Origin: Ephemerocybe angulata
Taxonomy: Eukaryota > Basidiomycota > Agaricomycetes > Agaricales > Psathyrellaceae
DNA length: 64,000 bases
Assembly (NCBI GenBank): GCA_013368325.1
Contig: JAACJK010000109.1
Span: 372,001-436,000 of the forward strand
Direction: 5' to 3'
The translations under genes and the position numbers were made by a program. This document shows, piece by piece, positions 31,509 through 43,513 of this stretch; position 1 is the first letter of the stretch, and each line of letters starts with the position of its first letter. The notes below the pieces were generated by a model, which was given only the letters and a program-made list of their open reading frames with translations, was not told the origin of the DNA and did not search any database.

Positions 31509-33003
31509 ATGTCTAGAAAAAGCCTCTCCCGCTCTCCTGACCGCAGAATCGTCACTCGCCAGACCCGCAAGGACTTTGATCTCGAGCCCAATCCCTTTGA
31601 ACAGTCCTTCTCCGCCACGCCCTCCTCCTCCAATGTCCGCAACGCCTCCCCCACCCCCGACGACCAGCGCGCCTCCTCCTCGTCAAAGTCCGCCTCCGAC
31701 CCCGTGAACAACGACGGCCGCGCATCCCGCGCATCCCGCAAGCACAGTGCCTCGCCCCAGCCAAACCGCCCCGTCCTCCCCCCACTCGCCTCCATCGCGT
31801 CCCCTGCAGATCCCACATATGCCTGGAGCTACAACGCCAACGGCCTCAACTCGCTGCGCTCGGGCCCGCTCTCGCCCGCCATGCTCGCGGGGCCACAGCA
31901 GGGCACGGACCAGGGATCGCATCTCGCCTTCGATCCGTCCAGCTTCAGGACGGGCCTGACCCCGCGGACGGGTCTCACTCCGCGCACCGGCCTCACCCCT
32001 GGCACAGGTCTCACGCCCCTCGTTGGCGGCCCAGGCGCGTTCTCGTCCGCTGCCTCAAATGCCGCCTACCTCTCCTTCACGAACGGAAACCCCTCTGGCG
32101 CGAATGGTACCATCACCCCGAACACCATTAACGCTCTCTCTGGCGTCATCAACGGAGGTAATCTCAACTACCACAACGCCCCCTCTCACCAGGACTCTAC
32201 AAACGGCGCCTACCTGCCCAACGGGCACGCCTCGGCCCAGGCCACCAATGGTCTGTTCCTCCTGTCCCAGGCTCACCAGGAGCTCGAGAAGCGGGAGGCC
32301 TCTGCCCAGCAGGCAGACAACGCCGCTGCCGCTGCCGCCTCCACTAATGGATCCAATTCGAGCAACGCCCCCGCGCAGAAAAGAGCCTCGAAGCGCAAGT
32401 CTTACGACGCGAGCCCACCGCCAGCCACCACGAAGAACAGCAAGCGGACGCGGTCATCGGCCGGTTCCATGTCCGGTCGTGGTCGCAAGAACACCCCAAG
32501 GATGTCCGAGGACGATGACGATGACGTTGAGGATGACGAGGACATGCAGTTCGACGATATGCCTGCGTCGGGGAAGAAGAGCGGATCTAAGAAACCAGAG
32601 ACCGAAGAAGAGAAGCGGAGAAACTTTTTGGAGCGCAACCGACAAGGTATTTTCATCGCTTGTTTTCACCATGCAATTTTCACAATTCCCATTTCATCAA
32701 GCTGCTCTCAAATGTCGACAGCGTAAAAAGGCCTGGCTCCAGGAGCTCCAGGCCAGCGTCGAGTTCCTCAAAGCCGAGAACGAGCAGCTCAAAACCGCCC
32801 TCGTTGCATCGCGAGACGAGATTTCTCGGCTATCGCAGTTGGTGGGGGGTGCAGGCGTCGTCGGCTCGGTCCCAATGAGCGTCAGCTCAGTGAACGTTGC
32901 TGGTCCTGGCGCGCAGCCTATCAGCATGAACGTCAGTATCCCTGGAAAGGGACCTGGAGGCAACTCGGGTCAAAGCCGACAGACATCGGGGTATGGTTAC
33001 TGA
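31509..33003 (+). CDS. Atf1/AtfA-type stress-response bZIP transcription factor
   Basis: ATF/CREB-class factor, normally acting downstream of the Hog1/Sty1 MAP kinase in oxidative, osmotic and spore stress. The N-terminal half is disordered and Ser/Pro-rich with a NGLNSLRSGPLSPAMLAGP segment typical of the Aft1/Atf1 homology region, then a TGLTP repeat. An acidic run (SEDDDDDVEDDEDMQ) precedes the bZIP. The basic region is split by a 55-nt intron (32647-32701): FLERNRQ joins AALKCRQRKKAWLQELQ, the N-x-x-A-L-x-C-R-x-R-K-K pattern of the ATF class. Leucine zipper heptads follow (VEFLKAENEQLKTALVASRD). An in-frame Met at 31479 is a possible alternative start. The stop is TGA at 33001-33003. Confidence 0.92.
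31950..32018 (+). repeat. Four tandem TGLTP motifs in the bZIP factor
   Basis: An 18-nt unit coding Thr-Gly-Leu-Thr-Pro-Arg/Gly repeats four times, with silent differences between units (ACG, ACG, ACC, ACA for the first Thr), so it is preserved at protein level rather than a fresh DNA duplication. Each copy ends in Thr-Pro, the minimal site of proline-directed kinases. Confidence 0.85.
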
Positions 33004-34478
33004 GCGGGCTCTTGGTCTTCCTTCCCCCCTCCCTTCCCGACTTCCGACTTTACTCTTGGACGCGAGTTTGACACTGCGCTACCTCCTCTCACATCTAGGC
33101 GGTCCCGCTTCATCGAGGGCTGGCATGGCCTCCTGGCAATCGGGGTTTACCTTTACTCTCCCTGCCGCTGTATCACGATCTTTCGCGCAACATACACGTT
33201 CATTTGCGTTTGTCGCTACTTCCCTCATCTTCCTCGTCCTGCTCCTTGACGTCGCTTTTCCTTCTCATCCTTATTGGTCTCTCTCTCTGTCTTTGCATCA
33301 GTCATCGTTATCATGTACACCTGTACCATTATCAACCCAACGCCCCGTAAAAGTACATCGTGGACTCGTTTTATCTCACATACGCATCTCTCTACGTTGC
33401 CTCCTTTTCTCGCTTTTTGATCTAGGATATTATTGTCTTTTTATACTTTTTTTTTTTTTCTGTGCATCATTCTAGCACATGGATACTACGAAATTGAATA
33501 CTAACGATTCGCTCGTCCAAAGTACTGCCAACCCAGCGAGGTTTCTGTCGACTAGGCAACTGAGAGGTGTGGGGCAGTGGGGTGGGTTGGCATGAAGTAA
33601 AATTTGTCACGCAGGCCGCTCTCCCCATATGCACGCCAGGCCCCCAGGGGTCAAGGAACCCACACACTCGACCAAACCCCACCATCATACATAGGGCACG
33701 CCTCCGTGTCGAAGTGGAGCTCTGTATGCATATTGATTTGGTAGATGGCCTCAAGTGACCACGAGGTAGAGGTGCCCCTAGCTAGGTGCCCGCATTCTAT
33801 CATACATTACGTCCCTTCGGTCGCATTGTGTGGTCAGCGATTCGAATGTTTGCGTGCATGCTGTTGAAGGAATGTTTCTCTACTCTCGTAGTAAATTCGA
33901 ATGTTCAGGTGGCTCGGGGGTCTTGAAGTTCCTCCTCATCCATGTCCCGGCCGGGCCAAGGCCGGGCTCTCTCATCTTGGCCAAGAAAAGGTTCTATATT
34001 TACGACGGAGTGTTATCTCAGATGCATACCCAAGATATTTGTAGCTACTTGTGAAGAAGCCACTGCTTGACGCGAAGATATGCCGTTCATTCAAGCCTGC
34101 TGCGTCGGTCACATGTCGCCCTCCCAAGCTCTTTTGATCAGAGGAAATCGGTGCACCTCGATGGACTTGGAGGTGTTTAGACTTCGTGCGAGAGGTTGCG
34201 TCTCCCTCCGTGTCTTCCAGAGGACGATGTTGCCCTAGCTGGAAATTTGGAAGTTGAGAAGCAGCGGCGACTGCCCAATGTTCGAAGCGCCCATGTCCCA
34301 TGGGCAGCCAGCTGTGTCGAAGAAGACGGCAGGATGAATAAAAAAGAAGAACAGAGGAGAAATCGAAGAGAGGAATTCGAAACTTACTGCGACAATAAAT
34401 GAGGGGTGTGTAGGACGACGAGAGGCGACCGGGTCCCTCGAAGCGACCCATTCCTTCTGTCGAGGACACACGAATTGC
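33004..34478. other. Gene-free stretch of about 1.5 kb
   Basis: The first 450 bp are pyrimidine-rich, with a run of 13 T at about 33447-33459, and look like the bZIP 3' region. The rest up to the GH3 start shows only short unsupported frames on both strands. Promoter of the GH3 gene is expected in the last several hundred bases. Confidence 0.45.
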
Positions 34479-36982
34479 ATGGCGATCCTGAAGTTGATAT
34501 CCCTCCTGCTCCCGTCTTTCATCGTCTTGGCGAAGCAGGCGGTCTTTGTGCAGGGAGCACTCTACTCTTTCCCCGACTGTGTTAACGGGCCGTTGAAAGA
34601 CAATGGTGTCTGTGATACGACTTTGGATCCTGCTGCAAGAGCCAAAGCCCTTGTCTCTCTGTTCACCATCGAGGAACTGACGAACAACACGGTCGACGCT
34701 GCGCCTGGCGTGCCTAGACTCGGACTAGAGCCGTATGAGTGGTGGTCTGAAGCACTGGTCAATTCCTCTCCACCCACTAGTATACGGAAGAAACTCACTG
34801 TTGTTCCACTTTCTAGCATGGCGTCGCCGGGAGCCCCGGCGTCAAGTTCGCTGCCTTCGGGGAACCATTTGGGCACGCCACGTCCTTCCCACAGCCCATC
34901 CTCCTCGGCGCGACGTTCGACGACAAGCTCATCAAGGATGTTGCGACCGTGATCAGCACCGAGGCGCGAGCGTATAACAATGCAGGACGCGCAGGGCTGG
35001 ACTACTTCACACCGAACATCAACCCATTCAAGGACCCCCGCTGGGGCCGCGGCCAGGAGACGCCCGGGGAAGACCCGTACCACATCTCGCGGTACGTGTA
35101 CCAGCTCATCGACGGGCTCCAGGGCGGCATCGGCCCGCAGCCGTACTACAAGACCATCGCCGACTGCAAGCACTTTGCGGCGTACGATATGGAGGAGTGG
35201 AAGGGCCAGCCGCGGTACGGGTTCGACGCGGTCGTGAGCCGGCAGGAGCTGAGCGAGTATTATTTCCCGCCGTTCCAGTCGTGCGTGCGCGATGCCAAGG
35301 TCGCGTCGGTGATGTGTGCGTATAATGCGGTGAATGGCGTGCCGTCGTGCGCCAATCCATGGCTGTTGCAGACGGTGTTGAGGGAGCATTGGGGGTTCGG
35401 GGAGACGGGTGGGTGGGTAACGAGCGATTGCGATGCGGTGCATAATGTCTTTGCGGACCACCACTATACGGAGGATTATGTCCATGCGGCGGCGGTTTCG
35501 CTCAAGGCGGGGACGGATGTGAATTGTGGGTGGCCGGGTCCCTTCACGTTGAATCTCCCGGAGGCGTATAACAAGAGCTTGGTGACACGAGAGAATCTGG
35601 AGACAGCCGTGACCCGTTTGTACTCCACCCTTATCAAGTGAGTAGGGCGATGATTTGTGTAATCGGCGAACGTTTCTGAACGCTTCCGTAGAGCTGGATA
35701 CTTCGATCCTCCTGAGGATCAACCATACAGGCAACTCGGATGGGATGCCGTCGATACCCAGAACGCAAGGGATCTTGCATACAAGTCTGCCGTCGAGGGG
35801 TTCGTTCTCTTGAAGAACGATGGCACCCTGCCTTTGAAAGCGGGTGTCAAGAAGGTCGCGCTTGTTGGTCCTTGGGCGAACGTTACCACCTTGATGCTGG
35901 GCAACTACTACGGCCCACCGCCGTTCTTTTCGACGCCGTACTTCGGAGCGCTCAACGCTGGGTACGACGTTGCTCTCGAGATGGGTACGACTGTGTCAGG
36001 AAACGACTCGACGCACTTCGACGCGGCGATTGAGGCCGCCCAGGGTTCTGATGTTATTGTTTTCACTGGGGGTCTTGACCAGAATATCGAGAGGGAGGAA
36101 CGAGACCGCTTGAATGTGACTTGGCCAGGACTCCAGCTGCAGCTCATCAACAAGCTCCAAGTGCTCGGCAAGCCGCTGATTGTGGTCCAATTTGGTGGTG
36201 GGCAGGTGGATAGCACCGTGCTGAAAGAAAGCAACAAGGTAAACAACATAATCTGAATGACGCATGGATGGTATCTGACCGTTCTTCTTCCACAGGTCAA
36301 CGCTATCCTGTGGGGTGGTTATCCAGGGCAAAGCGGGGGCGACGCTCTCTTTGATATCATCACAGGAAAGGTTGCACCTGCCGGACGTTTGCCAACGACG
36401 CAATATCCAGCCGCATATTCTGACCTGGTAGAGATGACGGACATGAGTGTGCGTCCTAAAGGGAAAAATCCAGGCCGGACATATATGTGGTACACTGGAC
36501 AGGCGGTCTTCCCTTTCGGCCACGGTCTGCATTACACGACCTTCGGATTCTCGTGGGTCAAGGGACCCGCAGCGAGGTACGATATCGCCAACATCGTGCA
36601 GCCTGAAGCCGGTGTCAAGTTCCTCGATCTCAAGGGGTTCGCAACGTTCGAGGTTGCAGTCGAGAACACGGGTGATACAACGTCCGACTACGTTGCCCTC
36701 CTGTTCCTGGCAGGACAAGACACCGGACCTTCGCCCCAGCCTATCAAACGACTTGTGTCGTATACTAGGCTGAGCAGCATTCAGCCAGGCCAAAAGACAG
36801 TTGGAGCGTTGGAGATAACGCTTGGATCTATAGCTAGGGCCGACGAAGAAGGAGATTTCTGGATCTATCCTGGAAAGTATCGTCTTCAGCTCGACACTGT
36901 TGACCCTGTTGTCTTGTACCAAGAGTTTGAGCTGGTTGGAGAGGCTGCAAGGGTTGCGATATTACCCAAGAACACTGTTTGA
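34479..36982 (+). CDS. Secreted GH3 beta-xylosidase
   Basis: Releases xylose from xylo-oligosaccharides during hemicellulose breakdown. A signal peptide (MAILKLISLLLPSFIVLAKQ) is followed by the fungal xylosidase opening ALYSFPDCVNGPL. After a 63-nt intron the protein reads EALHGVAGSPGVKF. The N-terminal TIM-barrel domain carries INPFKDPRWGRGQETPGEDP, KHFAAYDMEEW and the nucleophile Asp in WVTSDCDAVHNV. The second domain begins FVLLKNDGTLPL and includes ALVGPWANVT, VIVFTGGLDQNIEREERDR (acid/base region) and VNAILWGGYPGQSGG. The C-terminal fibronectin III-like domain starts near ATFEVAVENTGD. Total about 760-780 residues, normal. Introns are few (about 34759-34820, 35640-35691, 36238-36295). 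N-linked sites such as NNT and NVT suit secretion. Confidence 0.95.
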
Positions 36983-37222
36983 GATTGAATAGCAAAGTAG
37001 GGAAGCCATGTTGAGCCATGTAGTAGTACGGTCGTAGGAGAAGACAATGCTAGGGTAATTTCCAAATTGGGTATCGGCGCACACAGGGAGGAAAAGACGG
37101 AATTTGCCGGGTGTTCCCTGCCACCAGTTTACGCTCCTCCTCCCAACTCTTACTACCCTCCTTTTATAGTACGTCCCGCCGCCGGTATACCCCTCACACC
37201 GCTTCTAATATTCAGTAAAGCA

Positions 37223-38033
37223 ATGGCCTCAAAAGTAGCGGCTGCAGCGGTCGTCAGTACTGCCCACTGAACCGCAACATGACACGTCCTCACCTCAACA
37301 TTTTATTCACCAGGATTTCTCCCGTATCTACAGCTCTCTCGGTCTGGGCAGAGGTGTGGCTCATTCTTCTGAAGGTTCTGGACGCGTATTGAAATGTTTT
37401 GAATCCAGAGACCATCGCTGCTGTCCAAGCCTTCCGCAAGCGCCATGCCGATGCCCAGCGCGTCGCTACCCACTTCGCCAGTCAGCCCACCACCGTCGAC
37501 TTCGCGCACTACCGCTCCGTGTTGAAGAACAAGGCTATCGTTGACGAGGCCGAGAAGCTGCTCAAGGAGTTCAAGCCCACCACCTACGACGTCAGCGCAA
37601 CCCTTCAGGCTATCGAGACCTTCGAGGCCAAGGCTGTACGTCACGTTCCATGGGGAGGATGAGCAACGAGTTGACCAAGCGTCTCGGGACTATCTAGGTT
37701 TCCAAGGCCCAGGAGACTGAGCAGAAGATTGACGTTGAGCTCAAGGAGCTGCAGGCCACCCTTGCCAACATCGAGGATGCTCGTCCTTTCGACCAGCTCA
37801 CCGTAAGCACCTTTCTACGACCTTCTCGCCCCACGCTGCTGACATTCGCGAACTCTAGACCGAGGATGTTGCCAAGGCCCACCCCCGTATCGCCGAGGCC
37901 GTCGAGACCATGGTCAAGAAGGGCAAGTGGACAGTGCCAGGTTCGTGCTTCGGTTCTGTCTTCGCCTTCGCCTTCCCCTTACCGTTTATATTCAGGATAC
38001 AAGGAGAAGTTCGGAGACCTCAACCTCATGTAA
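37223..38033 (+). CDS. atp7: ATP synthase subunit d, mitochondrial (peripheral stalk)
   Basis: Stator-stalk subunit of F1Fo ATP synthase, on the matrix side. Splicing gives MASKVAAAAV, then DFSRIYSSLGLGR, then ETIAAVQAFRKRHADAQR, followed by HYRSVLKNKAIVDEAEKL, FEAKAVSKAQETEQKI and the end VPGYKEKFGDLNLM. Exons are short: the first is 30 nt (37223-37252), and at least six exons are needed. All junctions are GT-AG and keep one frame. About 170 residues, the usual length; helix-rich and without a cleavable presequence, as in yeast Atp7. A TTTATAG TATA-like box lies near 37163, 60 bp upstream of the start. Confidence 0.93.
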
Positions 38034-38289
38034 TTTGCGCGTATTACTCTAGAAGCGATAATTGCATCCCCTTTTTGACCCTCCTCGTTACCGAGGGTGT
38101 CTGGACTCCCGAGTACAACCATAAGGACTCAAACCAGCATTCACCGCGGCCTCGTTAATCTCACATCCTCTTGTTCGGCTTCTGCGGTCGTTCCGATCAA
38201 ATTGGTTTCTCGTGGATGGCGGGCATCCTGTGACCCTCGTGCGCGACCCTTCCTTCACTCACACCACCACTGTACCGACACCCACACCC

Positions 38290-39637
38290 ATGGCTGGTTC
38301 AATCACGATGATAGCTACCGCTGTGCTGCAGTTACTCTTACTCTGTTCATTCAGGGAAGCTGATGCAGCTACCCCTCACATTCATACTTTCTTTTACATT
38401 GGGCATCGGTATACAGCTCGAGGGAATGCAACCGTGGCGACTGGGCAAATGTATGTTGAGCACCTGAAGCCCATGACTGTCACGCAAAAGTACCCTGTCT
38501 TAATCATCCCTGGGAATGGTCGGTCCCTCAATTCCGTCGCCTTTCTAATGTGACCTGAATTCATCTAGGCATGTCTGGCACTAACTTCCTGAACACCCCA
38601 GATGGAAGAGATGGGTGGGCGGATTTCTTCCTTGCAAAAGGATTCCAGGTACGCCCACCATTGGTTCCCTGGGGTATTGTTAATGATGTGTGGTAGATAT
38701 ACATAGTTGACCCGCCCTCTCGGGGACGGTCTCCTTGGCATAACGATATCGATGGCCCTCAAACCATTTTCGATGCGCAAAGAATCGAACGCCGATTTAC
38801 CGCGACCCGCTTCCATAAGCTCTGGCCTCAGGCGTCACTGCATACACAATGGCCCGGTAATGGGAGCATGGGTGATAAGACCTTTGACGAGTTTTACGCG
38901 TCGGTCTCCCCGTCCTCACTTTCGGTCATTCAGATGGCACAAAAAGTGAAATACGCTGGCTCGCTTTTGTTGGATAAAATCGGTGTAGGCATCATTTCCA
39001 TTTAGGCGCCGAAGATCTATGACGCTCATAACTCTGGCAGCCAGCGATCTTGATGACGCACTCCCATGCTGGTCAGTACGGTTGGATTCTCGCCGACTCT
39101 CGACCGGAGCAAGTGAAAGCCATAATTGCCCTCGAGCCTCTGGGTCCGCCTTTTGTGGACGCTGTGTTCCCGCCATTTGCAGCGACGCGACCGTTCGGCC
39201 TTACCGACATTGCCGTTGAATACGATCCCCCCATTTCAGTCCCTGCTGAACTGGGAAAGGTCATTGCCTCGGTGCACCTTTTCCACGTCTGTTATCGCCA
39301 AGCCGATCCTCCAAGGCGACTTAAGAACCTCATAGGAATCCCTGTTTTGATCCTAACCTCTGAAGCCGGCTATCATGCGCTATACGACGACTGTACCGCC
39401 GATTTCCTACGCCAAGCTGGAGTTGGGGTCGACCATATCAGACTGGAGGAGGCTGGATTCCATGGTAATGGGCATATGTTTTTCATGGAGAAGAATAACC
39501 TAGCCATTGCAGCGGGTGTGGTCTTACCTTGGATGGCTCAGCGGGATTTGGCGATCTTCTCATCTAGCCCCCCGTTATCGATGCGGGGAAACGAGGGTGG
39601 TATTCCCGATACCATTTCTCATCGTGACGACCTGTAG
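38290..39637 (+). CDS. Secreted alpha/beta hydrolase (esterase-like)
   Basis: A signal peptide (AGSITMIATAVLQLLLLCSF, cut after READA) precedes an alpha/beta-hydrolase fold. Introns restore PGNGMSGTNFLNTPDGRDGW, then FQIYIVDPPSRGRSPWHND, and KIGPAILMTHSHAGQYGW. The last is the nucleophile elbow; Ser in THSHAG takes the place of the classic GxSxG, as is normal in this group of fungal esterases. The catalytic Asp is probably in the LTSEAGYH or nearby DDCTADF segment, and the His in GFHGNGHMFFMEKNN. Stop TAG at 39635-39637. Substrate unknown; polyketide- and ester-hydrolysing relatives exist. The splice after DKIG uses a GTAGGC donor. Position between ATP7 and hexokinase tells nothing about function. 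Confidence 0.82.
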
Positions 39638-39907
39638 CGCAACGGTGATTTGACGCCTCTTAATCTAAATTAGCACGGCGGTTGTATCGATAAAATCAGC
39701 GTGTAGGCTTCATCGGACGAAAGTGTCCAGGTCAGCAAATAAAGCTCTGAACGGATTCGCATGATAACAGGAGGAGTTATCGATCCGTACACACACGAGC
39801 GAAGTATTTCACGGGGTTTTCTGCTAGGCGAGGACACGTCCCACGGGGAAAGAAACTGGGGAGGCCTGATTAGTTGGGCCTTGGCGCTAAATAGCCGAAA
39901 TTGGAAG

Positions 39908-39914
39908 TGACGTA
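39908..39914 (+). promoter_or_regulatory. TGACGTA element upstream of hexokinase
   Basis: TGACGTA lies 70 bp before the hexokinase start codon. It is an ATF/CREB-type half-site. A single 7-mer can arise by chance, so support is weak. Confidence 0.25.
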
Positions 39915-39983
39915 TGAAGATTGGATCCTACCCCTGCCCGTCACCTGTCGCCTCTTTCACTTCTACCCCCACCACCACTCGCG

Positions 39984-42012
39984 ATGCCCTCGATATCGGC
40001 CATCCAGTTCGCCGACGCCCAGAGCGTTCTTGATAACATCGAGCGCCAGTTCACCATCTCTGATGACACTCTTGTCGAAATCACGAAGGGATTTCTTGCG
40101 GAATTCGAGGAGGGTTTGAACAACTATGGCAAGGATATGGCGATGATGTGAGGTTTCACGCATTGTCCCCCTCGCAAACATCTGTCTTATCGTTTACCTC
40201 GCAGTCCCACTTTCGTCACTGGCGTTCCCGATGGAACTGAGCAAGGGTAAGCCCGGCCTACCCTGTTCAGGGGGCCATTGCTCATCTTCATCTCTAGCAC
40301 GTTCCTGGCGCTTGATCTCGGAGGCACAAACTTGTGAGTCCCGTAATAATATCGCGAGCATACTATATCTTATCAGTTGGTCCATCCAGGCGCGTCTGCG
40401 AGGTTGTGCTCAACGGCGACAAGACTTTCAACCTCACCCAGAAGAAATTCAAGGTGTCCGACACGCTCAAGCAGGGGGAGGCATCGGCATTGTTCAGTGC
40501 GTTATCGATCGCGGCGTCGTGCGTAAACGGCAGTGGCGCACGGCTCATACCCTGACATTTAGATTATATCGCCGAGTCGGTCGACTCGTTTATGACGACT
40601 CACTCGAAGACGGACTACACCACTGGAAGGAAACAGGGTGATTCCGTTTACCTTGGGTTCACCTTTTCCTTCCCGGTCGAGCAGACGGCGTTGGATCGAG
40701 GAAAGATCTTGACCTGGACCAAGGGCTTTTCGGCCAAGAACGCGGTCGACCATGATGTTGTCCAGCTGCTTCAGGATGCTTTCGACCGAAAACATATGCA
40801 CGTCAAGTGCGTGGCGCTAGTGAACGACGTGGGTCACGCCTCTTCGCACCTCGCTCAAGGAGCTGACCCGTTTCCCCAAGACTGTTGGGACCTTGCTCAC
40901 GAGGGCATATATTTCTGGTGGTGCTTTGATTGGCGCTATCTTCGGCACAGGCACTAACGGAGCATACGTCGAGGATATTGGTGCATTCACCTCTCTATCT
41001 GACTATTTGGACAAGTGACCTGATCATAGGTTCGAATCTAGCCAAGTTGAAGAAGTTGGATGGATCACCTGCTGCTGCCAAGGGCGGGCATATGGTCATC
41101 AACTGCGAATGGGGCGCCTTTGACAACTCGGTAAGGCCGCAAATCTTCGGGGACAATCAAAGCTTACACTGCCTATCAGCGTACCTATCTCCCCATGACG
41201 CCATACGATAACACTCTGGACCGTCTGAGCATCAACCCCAAGTACCAGACATTCGAGAAGTTCATCTCCGGAATGTACCTGGGAGAGATTGTTCGACACA
41301 TCATCCTTTCGCTCGTCGATGCAGTGCCGCAGGCCATCCTCTTCAAGGGCAAGTCTACCAGTGCTCTCAATGAACACTACGGCCTGGACACGGCCTTTAT
41401 GAGTGCGGTTGAGGCAGCTTGGATAGGGGAGGACCAAAATGCCGAAGCCTTTGAACTTCCCCCTCTTGGAGCCTTTGATGATAGCAAGCTGAACGACAAG
41501 GTGCAACCCAAGCTGCAGCGGATCAAGACTGTCATCGTCGAAACTTTGCATTACAAGCCCGAGGATATTTCTTTCCAAGACGCTGCTGTAAGAACATCGG
41601 GGCAGGGCTTTCAGGAAGTTCGCTGACATTTCGATAGATTGTTCGTTCGCTTTGCGCTCTTGTTGCAAACCGAGCGGCTGCCCTTAGCGGGACGGCTGTC
41701 GCTGCGGTGCTGGTTCAGACTCATCGCGCAAGACTGCCAGGAGACACTACGAGAGAGCTGAAGCACCAAAATGAGAGTGTCATTGGAGTGGGTGTTGACG
41801 GAAGCTTGGTCGAACATTACCCCGCGTTCCAAGACAAAATTCGGGCAACCTTGCGAAACCTTGTGGGAGAAGACGTAGAAAAGCGAGTAGACATCGGCCT
41901 GGCGAAGGATGGAAGTGGTGTTGGTGGTAAGTGGCATTTTCCTTCCACAAAGTCAACTTACTCAACTACTTTGTTAGCCGCGCTCTGTGCCCTCCAAGCC
42001 TTGAAGCAGTGA
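39984..42012 (+). CDS. hxk: Hexokinase
   Basis: Phosphorylates glucose and other hexoses; entry to glycolysis and possible sugar sensor. Recognised from FVTGVPDGTEQGTFLALDLGGTNLR (quoted in two parts: VPDGTEQG, then FLALDLGGTNLR, the phosphate-1 loop), LGFTFSFPVEQ, LTWTKGFSAKNAVDHDV, then VALVNDTVGTLLTRAY carrying the catalytic Asp, IGAIFGTGTNGAYVEDI, and MVINCEWGAFDN. The adenosine-binding end includes GVGVDGSLVEHYPAF. The NDTVGTLL segment is restored by removing a 52-nt intron that starts GTGGGT after GTGAACGAC. At least eight introns. The product is about 500 residues, single-lobed pair as in yeast hexokinases, starting MPSISAIQFADAQSVLD. All substrate residues I can check are kept, so it should be active. 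Confidence 0.96.
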
Positions 42013-42180
42013 CGAGGAGATGGGATTGGGTTGATGTTAGAGCCACACGCAGGATTAAACGATGCCCCTTGTAAGAATATATAATGAAAGCTGAAGGCAC
42101 TATTAAGTTATCCATTATATGGTTGATTAGTGCTGTAGGATGGCCACATTGCTGGCTAAGAGGGCATCTAAATGAGGTAT

Positions 42181-43310
42181 CTATCGCGAAGAACCGTCTC
42201 GGACAGTGGTGGCCGCGGTCTTGGCACGCTTGTAGGATTCGCTGACCTTGGCCCAGTCAACGACAGGCCACAACTGCTGAAGCCAGGGCTCCTTGCCCCA
42301 GACGCCATACTTTTGGATCCAGGAGTGCTCGAAGACAGGAACACAGAACAAGGGGTAGAGGACTTCGCCAACATTGCGGATGGTTGGCGTTTGAGGCGAG
42401 TGAAGGCCGGCAGGCTTGTAGGCACCGAAGATGACGCCTGAACCGGAGTGGGCGAATCGTCGACCAGGCTCGGTGGGACGGGGCGAGATAGGTGAAGAGA
42501 CGCCTGACGCGGGGGATGAGGGGGCGACGCCAGGAAGGGGCTCTGTTGGTGTCGGGGAGGACGACGGTTCCGAAGTCTCTTGGGCTTGAGCATATGAGTC
42601 GCCAAGAATCAGGCCCTGCTCATTGGCCATGTATGTCCGTGACTGGACGAGGAGAGTGCCAGGGCCCAATGTTGGAAGGACACCGAGGACGCCCATTCCG
42701 TCGCTGACGAACCAGACCCAGCCGTTGTTGGACATGCCGAGGGCGGCGGCGGAGTAGCTTGACTTGAGCTGTCGGATGCTCCCATAATGCTTGTTGATAG
42801 CAGCGGCAAGGTCTTGAGAGATTTCGTGTTCGTGGTTGGGTGCGTGGGCTGGCGGAGGTTTCTGTGTGATTGGGTGAGTATGTGCACGGGTATGGTGCCA
42901 AGGGGACACATACGATGTTGTCGAGGAAGAAGCTGTTGTTCAGAGCAAGACTGGCGTAGTTGAATGCCAAAGTGTTTTCCCGCTGGGTTGCTGTCTCCAG
43001 AACTGTCTGGACAACAGTCTGGCTTTCCAGCGGTGTGTCTGTCGTTCTGGAATGAGGCACGCGTTTTAACAGAGTGCAATGGCTACACACCCTTGACTTC
43101 CTCATTCAAACGCTCCAACAGACCATCCTGCCATTCGATAGCAGTCTTCAAGGCTTCCGAGGGGAGGAAGTTCCCGAGGCCTTCACTCTCGGGGTAAAGG
43201 AGCGCTCTCCGCTGGTGGAGGCTTCGGGAGCCGAAGGTCGACCTGGGCGCGGCTACTGAGCACCTTTTGAGGTTTCGGGAGAGGAGCCTGAGAGAGGAGG
43301 TAGAGGCCAT
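42181..43310 (-). CDS. Mitochondrial small-subunit ribosomal protein of the Fe/Mn-SOD fold (mS42/Rsm26-like)
   Basis: A strong mitochondrial presequence (MASTSSLRLLSRNLKRCSVA) leads to a degenerate superoxide dismutase fold: FNYASLALNNSFFLDN aligns with the SOD NHSFFW helix but has Asn for the metal-binding His, and VPVFEHSWIQKYG aligns with the DVWEHAYY motif, keeping His but losing the Asp ligand. WLQQLWPVVDW matches the SOD C-terminal helix. A Ser/Pro-rich insert (about 42460-42560) is an added loop. Loss of metal ligands and the presequence point to mS42 or mS43, structural proteins of the mitochondrial ribosome derived from SOD, rather than to an enzyme. Three exons with introns at about 42863-42910 and 43050-43090. 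Divergent from OST2 with 203 bp between starts. Confidence 0.85.
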
Positions 43311-43513
43311 GGCGGAGTGTGAGCGCGCGGGTCGCTGTTTGCTGGCCGCTTTCCCGATTCTCAGTTTTTTTGAAGTCCGTTCTGGGAACGGGTCCGCTGT
43401 TTGTCCCTGTGTGGCTGCAGCCCCTGAGCGCCGTGAGCAGGCCGGGGAAAGGACACGTCGCGCTGAACGTCATTTACCGCGCAACATATCTCTGTCACAA
43501 CCACTTCTCACCC

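Noticed and set aside
32023..33003. 326-codon Pro/Arg/Thr-rich frame overlapping the bZIP gene
   Set aside because: It is mostly the +1 shift of the bZIP coding exon, and only its end is the true second bZIP exon after splicing.
33447..33459. Run of 13 T considered as a retroelement poly(A) trace or RNA polymerase III terminator
   Set aside because: It lies in a pyrimidine-rich 3' region with no coding remnant, target duplication or A/B boxes nearby.
34562..35734. 390-codon frame antisense to the GH3 beta-xylosidase
   Set aside because: It mirrors the coding strand of a clear GH3 gene in GC-rich codons; its protein is Arg/His/Leu-rich with no domain, and it ends where the GH3 exon structure changes.
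41030..41039. GGTTCGAATC, a match to the tRNA B box
   Set aside because: It lies at a splice junction and in a hexokinase exon coding SNLAK; no A box or acceptor stem can be formed around it.
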